From an uncultured Clostridia bacterium (GTDB taxonomy: Bacteria > Bacillota > Clostridia > Christensenellales > Borkfalkiaceae), in the NCBI GenBank assembly GCA_934247225.1, contig CAKQJE010000002.1:1-64000 (forward strand): a stretch of 64,000 nt of DNA. Direction: 5' to 3'. The notes beneath the pieces were generated by a model. The model had not been told where the DNA came from and did not search any database. It worked only from the letters and a program-made list of their open reading frames with translations. A program made the translations under genes and the position numbers. Positions within the stretch are counted from its first letter, which is position 1. Every line of letters starts with the position of its first letter. Positions 16,122-26,912 of the stretch are shown here, one piece after another.

Positions 16122-19100
16122 TTATTTAGTTACGGAAATATCATAGGTCGCACCGCTTACGTTTGTAGCAACATTTTCTATCGAAACTGCGCCGCCTTTA
16201 TAATTATTCTTATCAAGCCCCAATGCGTTGCCGTTGGCATTCGTAATAACAATATCGCCGCTCGCCACATCTATCGTTACCGTAAGCCAATCCGTTCCGT
16301 TTGTCGATAATCCTCCGCTGATACCAACGTAGTTTCCGTTGTCCAAAAGAACGTTTACACCCGTCCAACCTGTTGCTGCAATCCTTATTTTAAACGTAAT
16401 TTTCCCCTCGTCGTCTACGCTTGCATATTTGTTAGTTGCAAGAAGCTTCACATCCGAGCCAACCGTGCTTTGATTTCTCATATACTCGACTTTTGCCGCG
16501 TACACCTTGTTGTCGCTTCCATTAAGAGGCAACCAATTATCTATACTCTTTATATAGCCCTCGTCGTCCTCTTCGGACAAATAAGTGTATGAATTACCTT
16601 TTACGACCAATTCGGTCTTTAATAAAGTCGCTTTATCCGCATCGTAAAATTCCATTTTAACAACGTTCACATTTACAGCCGCAAGGTCGAAATTTCCGTC
16701 GTTCAGTTTAACCTTAATATCGTTAAGCGTCGTCTTAACGGGGTTATAATACGTTGTATCAAGCCCTTTTACCGCACCGTTTTCTTCGGTTACGACAATC
16801 TCACCGGTTAAGGTATCTATCGTTACGATATACCAGGCGGGGCTTGCCCATACGCCGCCCGAAATACCGATATAGCCGCCTGTCGCGATAACATTGAACG
16901 CCGACCACGACGTATCGTTAATACGTACTTTAAACGTAACTTTTCCGTCTTTACCAAGGGCTACGAACTTGTTAATTTCCGTAAGTTTCGTGTCCCCCGA
17001 GGTGACGACTGCGTTTTTGATAACGTAAATATCATAGCCGAGTTTTACCGTAATATTGCTGCTTACGTTGTTCAAATCGGCTTCGTTGCCGTCATCGTCA
17101 AGCCATTTATTGTAATATCTCTTCGTATATCCGTCGCCGATATCTTCGTCGGGTTTAACGTAATCGTAATCGTAAACGGAAGCAGTGCCTTTAACGACCT
17201 TTTCTCTGTAAAGCTCCTCTCCGCTTTCGCTGAGATAAGTTACCGTACAAAGTTCGGGTACGGTCGGATTAATCGCCGCAACGGCAGCGTCTGCGTGTAT
17301 CGCGAGAGAAATCGTATCCGCCGCGTATGCCTCGAACGCCTTTTCTGCCGCAACCGAGCCGTCGGGCTTATAAACAGTCACTTTTTTATCCGCGGCGGTT
17401 GCCTTCACGGTGAACCACTTATTGAGTTCGCTTTCCGAAACCGATACGCCGAGTTCGTTTGCCGCGTTCCATGTCGCCGTGCCGTAAATTACGAAAGAAG
17501 TTTTGCCTTCCTGTTCCGCCTGTCCGTCCGTCGCAAGCGATTTGATAAGAACTCTGAATACGACGTTTCCGTCTTTATCGCCCGCAACGTAAGCGTTCAT
17601 AGAGGAAACCGTATGATAACCGCTTGTCGGATCGTAATATGCAACTTCACTACGAACAATAACGTCGTCTTTGAAATAAACCTCCATATCTTCGGTTACA
17701 TTATCGAGAGAAGCGACGATCATTCCGTTTTCTTCGGTTACCCACTTTTCGTCGTGAGAATATACATAGCCGTCGAAAACTTCCTTAGTTTCGGTGTTCG
17801 GCGTTATCCCGGCGTTAACCGCGTTTTCGCCGTACTTAACCGTTTCGGTCGTAGTCGTTCCGTTTTTGTGATAAGTTATAGTGTAAACGTTCACTTCTAT
17901 GCCCGAGACCGTTACGACGATATTGCCGATCGCTTCTTCTGCGGGAACGGTGAACCCGTAATTTTCGTCAAGCTCGGCGGTCTTGACTTCGCCGTCGCCG
18001 ACTTTGTAGGTTACGGCGATTTTAGCATAAGACTGAGTGTATTTTTCTGCCAAAGCAATGTTAAGGGTCTGCGCTTCGCCGTGCTTATATGTGAAACCTT
18101 CGCTTGCTACCGCGCCGTCTATATTGCCCGTATAAGTTACGCTGTAAGTCGGCAACACGAGCTTGATAACAAGCGTGTACACAGCCGTAGCGCCGTTTTC
18201 TGCCGTAACCGTTATATCGAATTCGTTTTCGCCTTCTTGCAAAACTCCGACAGCGGGGTCGATTGCGTAAGACGAAACCTCGCTCGTGAGAGTTACGGTC
18301 AACGTTACGGTTTTGTCGTTTACCGTTACGAGATATGCGTTTTCGCTATCGTCATAATTTACGACGTTGCCGTTTACCTTTATTTCGGAAATAGTATTTA
18401 CCGCGCTCTTTTCGCGCACGATTATAACCGTGTAAGTTTTGCTTTCTTCTCCCACGGAAACTTCAACCCGGAATGTATTGTCGCCCGTAACGAGATTTTG
18501 CTTGACTCCGTCGCCTTCTACCGTCGCGTTTTCGTTGTTCGCCATAGCGGAAATCGTTATTTCGGTCACATTATTTGCAACGGTATACTTATAAACGCCG
18601 TCCGCGCCTGCCGTGAGAACGTCATCGCCGATTTTAACTTCTTTAAGGCTGAGATCGACTGCCGCGCGAACCACTTTCACGGTATAAGATTTCGTCGAAT
18701 CGCCAGCTTTTACGGTAATCGTAAACGTATTTTCGCCGACGGCAAGAGTTTTTTCGCCCGCGCCTTCTACGACAGCGTAGTTTTTGGTCGCCGCAGCGGC
18801 AATATTTACAGACGACACAGCGTTAGCGACTTCGTATTTATAAACGCCGTCCGCGCCCGCCGTGAGAACGTCATCGCCGATTTTAATCTCTTTAAGACTG
18901 AGATCCGCCGCCGCGCGCGTGATTTCCACGGTGTAATCCGCGCTCTTTCCGCTCGCGCTTACCGTAACGGTAAATTCGTTTTTACCGACGTTAAGGGTTT
19001 TTTCGCCCGTTCCTTCGACGGTAGCCGCCGAAGCGTTCGCCGTTGCCGAAATCGTGATTTTTTCGACCTCGTAATCGACCGAGCCGACGTATGTGCCGTC

Positions 19101-19244
19101 GGTTTCGACAAGCGTTACGTCTCCCGCTTTGAGTTCCGCAAGTTTAAGATCGACCGTCGCGGTTGTGCCGCACGCCGCTAAAAGCGTTGCGACAAGCGCG
19201 AAAATCATCAACACAAGCAGACTTTTTGCTTTTAATTTTTTCAT
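16122..19244 (-). CDS. Large surface lipoprotein with cadherin-like beta-sandwich repeats, 1,040 aa
   Basis: Lipoprotein signal peptide with lipobox LAAC, Cys25. Residues about 30-360 hold four tandem cadherin-like (PF12733-type) beta sandwiches, each with LKEIKIGDDVL...YTVKVVRA landmarks. The second and third are nearly identical in places, suggesting recent duplication. About 360-530 contain InlB-like strands (YTITYHKNGTTTTETVKYG). From about 540 to the end are three related modules with K-FVALGKDGKVTFKVRI-type cores, each about 130-150 residues, perhaps carbohydrate-binding. No catalytic motif. Ribosome-binding site AGGAGG. Likely a cell-surface glycan-binding partner of the upstream transporter. 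Confidence 0.8.
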   Translation of the reverse strand: MKKLKAKSLLVLMIFALVATLLAACGTTATVDLKLAELKAGDVTLVETDGTYVGSVDYEVEKITISATANASAATVEGTGEKTLNVGKNEFTVTVSASGKSADYTVEITRAAADLSLKEIKIGDDVLTAGADGVYKYEVANAVSSVNIAAAATKNYAVVEGAGEKTLAVGENTFTITVKAGDSTKSYTVKVVRAAVDLSLKEVKIGDDVLTAGADGVYKYTVANNVTEITISAMANNENATVEGDGVKQNLVTGDNTFRVEVSVGEESKTYTVIIVREKSAVNTISEIKVNGNVVNYDDSENAYLVTVNDKTVTLTVTLTSEVSSYAIDPAVGVLQEGENEFDITVTAENGATAVYTLVIKLVLPTYSVTYTGNIDGAVASEGFTYKHGEAQTLNIALAEKYTQSYAKIAVTYKVGDGEVKTAELDENYGFTVPAEEAIGNIVVTVSGIEVNVYTITYHKNGTTTTETVKYGENAVNAGITPNTETKEVFDGYVYSHDEKWVTEENGMIVASLDNVTEDMEVYFKDDVIVRSEVAYYDPTSGYHTVSSMNAYVAGDKDGNVVFRVLIKSLATDGQAEQEGKTSFVIYGTATWNAANELGVSVSESELNKWFTVKATAADKKVTVYKPDGSVAAEKAFEAYAADTISLAIHADAAVAAINPTVPELCTVTYLSESGEELYREKVVKGTASVYDYDYVKPDEDIGDGYTKRYYNKWLDDDGNEADLNNVSSNITVKLGYDIYVIKNAVVTSGDTKLTEINKFVALGKDGKVTFKVRINDTSWSAFNVIATGGYIGISGGVWASPAWYIVTIDTLTGEIVVTEENGAVKGLDTTYYNPVKTTLNDIKVKLNDGNFDLAAVNVNVVKMEFYDADKATLLKTELVVKGNSYTYLSEEDDEGYIKSIDNWLPLNGSDNKVYAAKVEYMRNQSTVGSDVKLLATNKYASVDDEGKITFKIRIAATGWTGVNVLLDNGNYVGISGGLSTNGTDWLTVTIDVASGDIVITNANGNALGLDKNNYKGGAVSIENVATNVSGATYDISVTK

Positions 19245-19284
19245 TTTTTCCTCCTATTATATCCGTTTTAACGGTTTTTTAGCG

Positions 19285-20676
19285 TTATTTGAGTTTCGGA
19301 AGCTCGCCGGGAACAACCGACCATACCGTGGAATCGAAAACGGTACGCGCTTTGTAGCACGCTTCCATTTTATTTCCGCAAACGAACGTCGTATCTTTGC
19401 TTACGTCTTGCGATCCGACCGTAACCGTCCAATCGGGATTCACTTCGCCGTCCTCGGCAAGCACTATAAGGTTATTGAAATAGTTGTTGTTCTGCCAGAC
19501 GTAGAATATATTCGTCACCGCGTAATCCGAGGCTTTATTGAATTTGCCGCCGTTTGCCATACGCATATTGAGAAATACGTTTTCGAGTCCGCCGCCGTAA
19601 TACGAGCCGCATATTCCGCGAATTCCGTTGTTTTCATAAACGAAATCGAGCGAAACGTTTTTAATGGTGTTATACGCCGCTTCGGTTGCCCCGGGAACCT
19701 CGTTCCCGTTCTCGTCGACAACGTCGTAATGCTGCATCATTCTCACCGCAAGACCGCAAGCCCCGGACGTAAACCGAACGTTTTCGAAAGCGATATTTTC
19801 AAGGTTTAACCCTATAATCGTTCCGAAAAGCGACTGCTCGGAAAGAGACGTCGGCATCGTTATGTTTTTAACGGAATGTCCGCCGCCGTTTAAGCTTCCC
19901 GCAAAACTCTGAGAAAGAAAAGCCTTGCCCGTGTTATAGCTTTTCGAGCTATATTCTTTGCCCGTAAAGTCGATATCGGCTGTAACCAGATAGCGTGCGT
20001 TCAAATCTCCCGGCAGCGCAAGCATCGCGTTCCAATCGTCGGCGTCGGCTACAAACATCGTGTAAACTTCCACCGAAAAGGTTTTCGTCTTTTTGCCGAC
20101 GGTTACGGACAAAAGCGCGCTGCCCGCCTTAAAGGGCGTTATCGTTCCGTCCGCGGAAACGGCAGCTATGCTCTTATCGTCGATTGCGTATTTCGCGTCG
20201 GCTTCGCTAAGGTCGGTTTTAACGCCGTTAACGTTTGCTTTTCCGTTGATTTTTTCCGCGCCTTTCGCAACGGAAAGGTTTAAAATCGGGTTTTCGAGTT
20301 CTATAACCGCGCCGCCCGTGCTTTTAATTACTTTGACTTTGCACTCCCCGACGGCGTCGCCCGCCCTGGCGGAAACTACGGCTTCTCCGACCGATTTCGC
20401 GATAACCCGCCCTTGCGCCGACACGGAAACGATTTCTCCGTTGCTTGTCGACCATTTTATGTTTTCGCCGGAATCCGTAACCGCTTCGAGCTTATAAACT
20501 TCGTCTTCTTCGAGTTCGATTTCGGTTTCGCTCATCGTTAAAGATACTTTCGCTCCCGATCCCGACTCCGAGTCCGACGAAGGTTGTTTTTTTCCGCAAG
20601 CCGACAACGTTATCGCAGCCATAACCGAAATAACGATTAAGAGGCAACATAAAGCGTTTTTCTTTTTATTCGTCAT
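19285..20676 (-). CDS. Lipoprotein with Big_2 (Ig-like) domains and a GLUG-like region, 463 aa
   Basis: Lipobox LSAC, Cys27. Residues about 42-115 and 125-205 are bacterial Ig-like group 2 domains (ELEEDEVYKLEAV...ISVSAQGRVIAKSVGEAVVSA; AVSADGTITPFKAGSALLSV). About 215-330 resemble GLUG-type beta-helix repeats (FAGSLNGGGHSVKNITM; SLFGTIIGLNLENIAFEN). Overall a surface adhesin-like protein with no enzyme motif. Start ATG 20676 has GGAGG; only one base separates it from the next gene. Part of module 1. Confidence 0.78.
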   Translation of the reverse strand: MTNKKKNALCCLLIVISVMAAITLSACGKKQPSSDSESGSGAKVSLTMSETEIELEEDEVYKLEAVTDSGENIKWSTSNGEIVSVSAQGRVIAKSVGEAVVSARAGDAVGECKVKVIKSTGGAVIELENPILNLSVAKGAEKINGKANVNGVKTDLSEADAKYAIDDKSIAAVSADGTITPFKAGSALLSVTVGKKTKTFSVEVYTMFVADADDWNAMLALPGDLNARYLVTADIDFTGKEYSSKSYNTGKAFLSQSFAGSLNGGGHSVKNITMPTSLSEQSLFGTIIGLNLENIAFENVRFTSGACGLAVRMMQHYDVVDENGNEVPGATEAAYNTIKNVSLDFVYENNGIRGICGSYYGGGLENVFLNMRMANGGKFNKASDYAVTNIFYVWQNNNYFNNLIVLAEDGEVNPDWTVTVGSQDVSKDTTFVCGNKMEACYKARTVFDSTVWSVVPGELPKLK

Positions 20677-20677
20677 A

Positions 20678-22657
20678 TCAACCTCCGATTTGCTTTTCCC
20701 ACGTTTCGATAAGCGTGTCTATATCGCGGGCGGACTCTTTGCTTTCGAGTATTTCGTATTTTTTGGTATAATACTTCATATCCGCAAGATATTCCGCCTG
20801 TTGTTCTTTGGTGAGTTCGTTCATATGAAGAGTGAACATTAGGTATATCGGAGTAAGTCTTTCTCTTCTTATTCTGTCGTTAAGAACCTGCCAGCGGTCG
20901 GGGTTCTGCGCCTTTAACGGCTCGATATCGCTTAAACATTTATCGAGATAACTTATAAGGTTTTCCACGACTTCCGTCGGCCAATATTCCTCTTTTCCCA
21001 TTTCCTGCCAGATGCTGCCCGTTATGTTCTGCGTTTCGGCAAGATATTTGTAATAAGCGCGGAAAAAGTCGAAATATTCCTTAAACGTCTCCCTCGCCTC
21101 GCCGTAATAATGATCGATAAAATCGTACGCGAGATCGTTATAATTAAGGGACGTGTTGTACATCAGTTTCGACTGAATGTAAATCTGCATCGCTTCGAAA
21201 CACGGAACGCCCGACGAGCTGTACGCCTGATCGTCTATATAATGAACTCCGCATTCTTCATAGAATCTGTAATGATCGCTGTAAGTGCCGAAGTTGTTGA
21301 GCGGAATAAAGTAATTATACACCGCTAAGCTGTATCCCCAGACGATGATATTGTCGTGAAGACCCTGTTTCGAGAACAGATCGCTCCAACCTTTAAGCTG
21401 CGAATACTGCGTGCCGTTTTCCGTTTCGGAAAATCCTTTGCTGAAATCGGAATCGATGGGGCAGTACATAACCATTACGTTTTTGCGGATTTTCAAGTTT
21501 TCGTATTTCGGAACATACTTTCCGTTTTCGTCTTTAACCGCGACTTCCTTGCCGTTTACCGTCTCCTTTTTTACAGGCGGTTCCTGCGAAGTCTGATAAG
21601 CGAAAAACACATAGAATATTTGCCTGTCGGGGTAATTATCGGCAAGCCATGCGTCGACTTCCTGCGCCACGAGGTTGGTAAAATTAAGCTCCTGTCCGCC
21701 ATACCCTCCGTATAAATCTCTTTCCGCTTTGCAATCATCGCATTCGCACATATTGAAGTTATCTTCGTGACCGATCATGAGATATTTGCCGTCGGGATTT
21801 TTTAATATACGAAGTTTGATTTGCTCCACCATTTCGGCGCGCATTTCGGCATTGCTGTAACAAACCTGAGTGTGAGATAAGTCGTACCAATCCTTATGCG
21901 CTTCCCCGTAAACGCTGTACGGCAAAAGCCCGTACAGGTCGTTTCCGTTCGCTACTGCCGAGCTTGCGCCCGTAACCGTATGCGCGAACGTTATCCAATG
22001 TCCGAGTCCCGCGCCCGAATAAAGACGCATACGCTGACGATACTGCGAGTTTAAAGAACGCATCATGACGTCCCTCATATCCACGCTCGGAACGAATTCC
22101 ATATCGAAATCGAACAGATACATATCGGCAGACTTGTTCAGCGTATATTCGTCGTAACTGTAAAATTCCAGGCCGAGAGAATAGCCGAGCATATCGTAAA
22201 CCGCGCTTATAACGCCGTTATCGTCCTTCGCGTTGATTAAAAGAGCGTTGCCTCTGCGCTTCAAAACGTAGCCCGTTTCGCCGAGTTTATCCGTCAGTTT
22301 CAGCCCGCTGCTTTCGAAAAACGCAGTTTTGCCGAGCGAAATTACTTTGACGTCTTCCGAGAAACTTTCGCCGTCCGTTTCGACTTTAAGCTCCGCGCCC
22401 GTCGCTTCCTTTACGAAATTGACGAGTTCCGAAGCCGCCGTGTTGATGTGCGCGCTTGCGTTTAACGGAACGATTACCTTATAATCGGTTTTTCCGCCGT
22501 CGACGATCTTTACGTCGGTTTTTTCGATAACTTCCGTCGGTTCGTCGACGCTCGTTTTTCCGCTTTCATCGCTTTCGCCCCGCTTTCCACATCCCGTACA
22601 AAGCATTGCGAAAAGAGAAAGACAAACCGCAAGTATTATACATATAAACTTTTTCAT
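20678..22657 (-). CDS. DUF4838 family lipoprotein, 659 aa
   Basis: Start set at 22657 (GGGAGGAAAGAG upstream); an upstream in-frame ATG at 22690 would add 11 residues that do not fit a signal peptide. Lipobox CTGC, Cys23. An N-terminal glycosidase-partner-like domain (about 45-200) resembles the alpha-glucuronidase/GH20 N-terminal fold. The main part (about 200-620) matches DUF4838, with the MIGHEDNFNMCECDDCKAER region and WGYSLAVYNYFIPLNN. DUF4838 proteins are thought to be TIM-barrel glycan-active enzymes, but activity is unproven. Part of module 1, between two surface proteins. Confidence 0.8.
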   Translation of the reverse strand: MKKFICIILAVCLSLFAMLCTGCGKRGESDESGKTSVDEPTEVIEKTDVKIVDGGKTDYKVIVPLNASAHINTAASELVNFVKEATGAELKVETDGESFSEDVKVISLGKTAFFESSGLKLTDKLGETGYVLKRRGNALLINAKDDNGVISAVYDMLGYSLGLEFYSYDEYTLNKSADMYLFDFDMEFVPSVDMRDVMMRSLNSQYRQRMRLYSGAGLGHWITFAHTVTGASSAVANGNDLYGLLPYSVYGEAHKDWYDLSHTQVCYSNAEMRAEMVEQIKLRILKNPDGKYLMIGHEDNFNMCECDDCKAERDLYGGYGGQELNFTNLVAQEVDAWLADNYPDRQIFYVFFAYQTSQEPPVKKETVNGKEVAVKDENGKYVPKYENLKIRKNVMVMYCPIDSDFSKGFSETENGTQYSQLKGWSDLFSKQGLHDNIIVWGYSLAVYNYFIPLNNFGTYSDHYRFYEECGVHYIDDQAYSSSGVPCFEAMQIYIQSKLMYNTSLNYNDLAYDFIDHYYGEARETFKEYFDFFRAYYKYLAETQNITGSIWQEMGKEEYWPTEVVENLISYLDKCLSDIEPLKAQNPDRWQVLNDRIRRERLTPIYLMFTLHMNELTKEQQAEYLADMKYYTKKYEILESKESARDIDTLIETWEKQIGG

Positions 22658-22670
22658 CTCTTTCCTCCCG

Positions 22671-25600
22671 TCACACCGCTTTAACGGCAAATCTGTAAGT
22701 AACGAAATTGTTATTGGGATCCGCCGCCATATAAATTATCGTATACGTGCCTTTTTTGCCGAAAGTATATTCGCCGCCGACGACGTTTTCTCTTGTTCCG
22801 TCGGGCGTGATAACGTAAATCCGAACGACGACCTCGTCTTTCTGATTATCCGTAACGGTGTAATTCGGCAATTTCAACGTCTTACCGGCTTTGACCTCGC
22901 TTTCAGGCGTTTTATCGAAGCTGAGCGAGGGTTTAATCGGGTCATACACCGAGAATTCCGCATAATCCGTTGCGGAGTTTCCGTTTTTATCGGCGACTTT
23001 AAATGTAATTTTGTATTTACCGCATTCGTTCACGGTGAACGTTTCGCCCTCTTTAAGCGTTTTCTCCGCAATGAAAACCGATTCTCCGCGTTTAACGCTT
23101 ACTTTAACCTCTCCGAGAGAACTCAATACGTCGTAAACCGTGACCGCGCCGAATTTTATTTCTTTTCCTACGGACACTCTTCCTTCGTATACGTCGTCCG
23201 CCTTTATATACGGCTTCTGCATATCCCTCTTAACGCTGTTTATCGTCTGATTGTTTATCGTGCGGAGTCCCGCTTCCGTCGTTGCGGTTATTCCTTTCAC
23301 GTCGCAATCGAGATATGCGTATCCGCTCGTAAATCCTGCAAAATCCGTTCCCGCCGCGGTTTTATCCGCAACGCCTATAACCGAACCGCTCGCGTCCGTA
23401 AATATTCTCGTTTTGTCGTTGTAGTCGATTTGAAGATATCCGTCGGAATCGGCAAACGTCAATACCTTTTCGCCTCCGTTCAAAGAACAATACCACAAAT
23501 TTCCCGCTTTGTTATACGTCAACACAACCTTTTGAAGGGCGTTTCGCTTATCAGAAAGAGTCACGTTGAACGATTCGGCGTTGAATTTGTTTACGTCCGC
23601 GATGAAACGGAACGTCATCTCTTTCGCGAATACGGGGCGGGCAAACGAAAAGCTCATCTCTTCTTTGCCGTTTTCCGAAACAAACGTCACGCCGTTGCTG
23701 CTCATCGAAACGGACGCGCCGTTCGTAACGAAATAGCCCGCTATATACCCGTCGCCGTTTTTCGCCGTTTTAACAGGTATGTCGCGCGTGATTTCTTTGC
23801 TAAGTCCGCCGCGTTTAAACGAAAGCGTAACGGTTGCATAATCTCTTTGCGCCGTAGCGGTCGGGGAATAAACTCCGTCTTTTCCTATTTTCGTTTCGCC
23901 GTTGCCGTCGATCACGGTAATCTCGGCAGGAACAAGAATTTCGTTAAGGTTTTCATCGTAATAAAGAGCGCTGTAATTATCGAAAACAAACGTATCGCCG
24001 TGCATGAACGCTTTCGGGAGACCGATATCTTCCTCGTTTATGCCGAGTTCTTCCGCCCGCGCGACGTTTATTCTCTTCTTCACCTTTTTGCTCTGCCCGA
24101 TATAATCGGTTATCGTATACGTGACCGTGTAAACGCCGACCGCGCCTTTGCACTCGAATTCTCCGTTAATGATCGGGATATCTTCCGAGCCGCATTTTAC
24201 GTCGACGTCAACGCTTACCATACCCGCGCCGACGTTCGTTATCTCGTAGCCCGCAATCGTTATCCTTTCGCCGTATTTCGCCTGCGAGGGCATTTCGGAC
24301 AAAACGGAAAGTTCAGGCTCGTCTACGTTTCTTTTCGCGATTATCTTTATGCTTTTTTCCGTGCGATATCCGAAAGAATCCACGGCGTAATATTTAATCG
24401 TGTAAGCGCCTTCGAGCGGAGTGAAAGTACCGTCCGCGCTTATTTCGGCAGCCTTGCCCGAAGCGTCGTTGGTTACGATCACGCCTTTGTCGGTAATTGC
24501 CGAATCGGCGTCCGTCGCGGCGTAATCGAATATTTTATACGGGGTTCCGACTTTCGCCACGGGAACCGCGCTTTCGTCTGCGTCTACGGTTATGACGGGC
24601 GCTTCGGTATCGTCGAACAACGGATCGGATAAATCTTCTCCGTCGACGGTGAGCATGAACACGTCCGCTCCGCTGCTCGCGCCTTTGGCGTATACGCTTA
24701 AAACAGCCTCGCCCGTGGTAAATCCTTTCCAGGGTTTATTGCCCGCGCTTAAATCGGAATCCGTACTGTCGAAGTCGTAAACAAGCCAGGGAACGAGCGC
24801 CGAGTTATATTCGGGATGCCCGTTAAGATCGTCGTGTCCCGTGAGCCACAACGGCTGAGAATACAAACATTTCGTTTCGTAATCGAAGAAAAGCTTCATC
24901 GACATAAAGTCGAAATCGTAAGTATCTATCGAATGAGTGAAGCTTCCCGAGCTGACAAATCCGCCTTCTTCGTGAATGGTCGCGGCGTCCGTTCTTCTTG
25001 CCGTCGAAAAGAAATCATAGTAATATCCGACCCATGCCGTCTGCCCCGACGCTCTCGCTCTCATAAACGAAGCCATAGGCGTATACGCGAGATATTTAAG
25101 TCTTACGGATATATAATTGCTCGCGTCGTATTTATCGGTTAAAACGACAAAGAAAGAATCCAGATCGGAAGAGCCGATGTTTTTCGGGTCGAAACTCACT
25201 TCGAGAAGGGTTTTGCCCTTGTTGGTTTGATCGTTGAACGAATACTTCGACAAGTCTATCGTCTTGCCGTAAGTTACCGTTTTATTGTCGGTCAACGTCA
25301 ATTTAACGCCCGTGGTTTCGTTGTTGGATTTCATTGCGGAATAGCTTGCTTCCGTATCGAAACCGTCGGCGTATTTGCGGTTGACGAGGAACTCTTTTTT
25401 ATATTCGCGGTTTTCTCCGCCCAAAGCCGCCGTATACAAAGCCGTATATCTGCCCGCTTCCGAAAATGAAACTCTGCCGTTTTTCTCTTCGCCGCGCGGC
25501 GTGGTTATCTTTGCCGAAACGACGACTTTTTCATCGCCTAAACAGAATTCCGCCCGAGGGAATTCATAACTCGCTCCCACGGCGAATACTTCGGGAATTT

Positions 25601-26912
25601 CGTCGATATTCACGGCAAGAATACCGTCGTCGACGATAACGCGTTTAACCTCTTTGTTGTATTCGGACGACTTTTCTCCCGAATATTCGATTTCGTAAAC
25701 GCCCGCTTCCGCAAGTGTAACGGTAAACCCGCCCTCCTGTCTTTCAATGCCGTCCACCGTTTTGCCGTCCTTTTTCACGGTGATAAGGCAAGCCTCCTCG
25801 CCGCTTCTCACAACGTTCGTGACGACGCGCGCTTTCGGAACGACTATTTTTGCGTTCGTTCCGACCGTTTCGGGCAGATCGCCTTCATAAACGAACTTTT
25901 TCGTGATTTCGCTCTGCTCCATCACTTCGGCTTTATACCATGCGTCGGAAGTTATGCCGTTTTCGGAATACTCGTAATATAAATACAGCGTTCCTTTTTT
26001 CGTCGGCGTATAGTTTTTTACGTTTTTTGCGAGAAGCTTTCCGTTTTCGTCGTACAAAGATACGCCGATTTTATCGGAAACGTCTTCTCCGTTTTCGCCC
26101 GTCGCCTTTGCCTCGGGGAAAACATAATTTTTATCGACCACGGGCTTTATTCCCGAAGAAAGAATAATCGCGGGGCGGTATTCCACGTCGCTTTCCGCAA
26201 GCGAATAACTGCCGAAAGAACAGAGAAGCAAATCTCCGCGACTGTTGGCGGGTATTTCGTCGAACACGACCGAAACCGTATATTCTTCGAAGCTGCCGAG
26301 GTCGTTTGCAAGCAGTTTTCCGTCGTTATATTGTTTTTTGAAATCCCATACAAGGCGATAATCTCCGCTGTCGGCTTTTATCTTAACCTGCATGCTTTCG
26401 GGATCGAACGTCAGGGAACAAACGTCCGCGGTAAACTTGGTGTAGACGTTTTGTTCGTTATACCCCGCCGTAACCCCGTAAGTCGAACCGTTCTCGTAAT
26501 ACACGATTCCGCCTTTCTCTCCGTTATAAACGACGGCAGCGTCGTTATAATCGGTATATGCCGAAATCTGAACGGAAAAGCTTTTTCCGCTCTTTTCGTC
26601 TTTGAACTTCAACGAGTATTTTTTGAGATCTTTTGTTCCGTTTGACGAAGCGATTTTTATTTCGGAATGGAAAACGTCCGTCTGCACGCCTTTGAAAGTC
26701 GCCGTCGCTCCGCTGTCGTAAGCATACAATCTGAGACCTCTGTCGCCGCCGTCGACGTCGCCCGCCACCGTTTTGATTTTTCCGTCATACTCGAAAACGT
26801 CGGCGGCAAAAGCCGTTCCGCCACGGTTAAACGCAGTGAGAAACATCAGCGAAACGCTTAAAACAAGCAGAATCGCCAGAAAGTAAACAGTTACTCGCCT
26901 TTTCTTTGTCAT
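22671..26912 (-). CDS. Giant secreted protein with Ig-like domains, 1,413 aa
   Basis: Signal peptide with hydrophobic core (residues about 8-28) and a likely AFAA-D cleavage near residue 38; no lipobox and no C-terminal anchor, so it is probably free or non-covalently bound outside the cell. Residues about 250-520 and 780-960 contain repeated Ig-like folds (APVITVDADESAVPVAKVGTPY; GAYTIKYYAVDSFGYRTE). About 530-770 and 1,060-1,220 look like jelly-roll modules suited to glycan binding. Two more Ig-like domains (about 1,230-1,413) end the protein. It overlaps the upstream permease stop by four bases (ATGA), so it is translated with the transporter. Confidence 0.8.
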   Translation of the reverse strand: MTKKRRVTVYFLAILLVLSVSLMFLTAFNRGGTAFAADVFEYDGKIKTVAGDVDGGDRGLRLYAYDSGATATFKGVQTDVFHSEIKIASSNGTKDLKKYSLKFKDEKSGKSFSVQISAYTDYNDAAVVYNGEKGGIVYYENGSTYGVTAGYNEQNVYTKFTADVCSLTFDPESMQVKIKADSGDYRLVWDFKKQYNDGKLLANDLGSFEEYTVSVVFDEIPANSRGDLLLCSFGSYSLAESDVEYRPAIILSSGIKPVVDKNYVFPEAKATGENGEDVSDKIGVSLYDENGKLLAKNVKNYTPTKKGTLYLYYEYSENGITSDAWYKAEVMEQSEITKKFVYEGDLPETVGTNAKIVVPKARVVTNVVRSGEEACLITVKKDGKTVDGIERQEGGFTVTLAEAGVYEIEYSGEKSSEYNKEVKRVIVDDGILAVNIDEIPEVFAVGASYEFPRAEFCLGDEKVVVSAKITTPRGEEKNGRVSFSEAGRYTALYTAALGGENREYKKEFLVNRKYADGFDTEASYSAMKSNNETTGVKLTLTDNKTVTYGKTIDLSKYSFNDQTNKGKTLLEVSFDPKNIGSSDLDSFFVVLTDKYDASNYISVRLKYLAYTPMASFMRARASGQTAWVGYYYDFFSTARRTDAATIHEEGGFVSSGSFTHSIDTYDFDFMSMKLFFDYETKCLYSQPLWLTGHDDLNGHPEYNSALVPWLVYDFDSTDSDLSAGNKPWKGFTTGEAVLSVYAKGASSGADVFMLTVDGEDLSDPLFDDTEAPVITVDADESAVPVAKVGTPYKIFDYAATDADSAITDKGVIVTNDASGKAAEISADGTFTPLEGAYTIKYYAVDSFGYRTEKSIKIIAKRNVDEPELSVLSEMPSQAKYGERITIAGYEITNVGAGMVSVDVDVKCGSEDIPIINGEFECKGAVGVYTVTYTITDYIGQSKKVKKRINVARAEELGINEEDIGLPKAFMHGDTFVFDNYSALYYDENLNEILVPAEITVIDGNGETKIGKDGVYSPTATAQRDYATVTLSFKRGGLSKEITRDIPVKTAKNGDGYIAGYFVTNGASVSMSSNGVTFVSENGKEEMSFSFARPVFAKEMTFRFIADVNKFNAESFNVTLSDKRNALQKVVLTYNKAGNLWYCSLNGGEKVLTFADSDGYLQIDYNDKTRIFTDASGSVIGVADKTAAGTDFAGFTSGYAYLDCDVKGITATTEAGLRTINNQTINSVKRDMQKPYIKADDVYEGRVSVGKEIKFGAVTVYDVLSSLGEVKVSVKRGESVFIAEKTLKEGETFTVNECGKYKITFKVADKNGNSATDYAEFSVYDPIKPSLSFDKTPESEVKAGKTLKLPNYTVTDNQKDEVVVRIYVITPDGTRENVVGGEYTFGKKGTYTIIYMAADPNNNFVTYRFAVKAV

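Noticed and set aside
17295..19181. 628-codon open frame on the plus strand, antisense to the cadherin-like lipoprotein gene
   Set aside because: It mirrors the repetitive minus-strand gene, has no ribosome-binding site and its translation is Arg- and Phe-rich with no domain. Low stop frequency opposite biased codons explains it.
23430..24632. 400-codon open frame on the plus strand opposite the giant Ig-like protein
   Set aside because: Antisense shadow with no ribosome-binding site and no recognisable domain.
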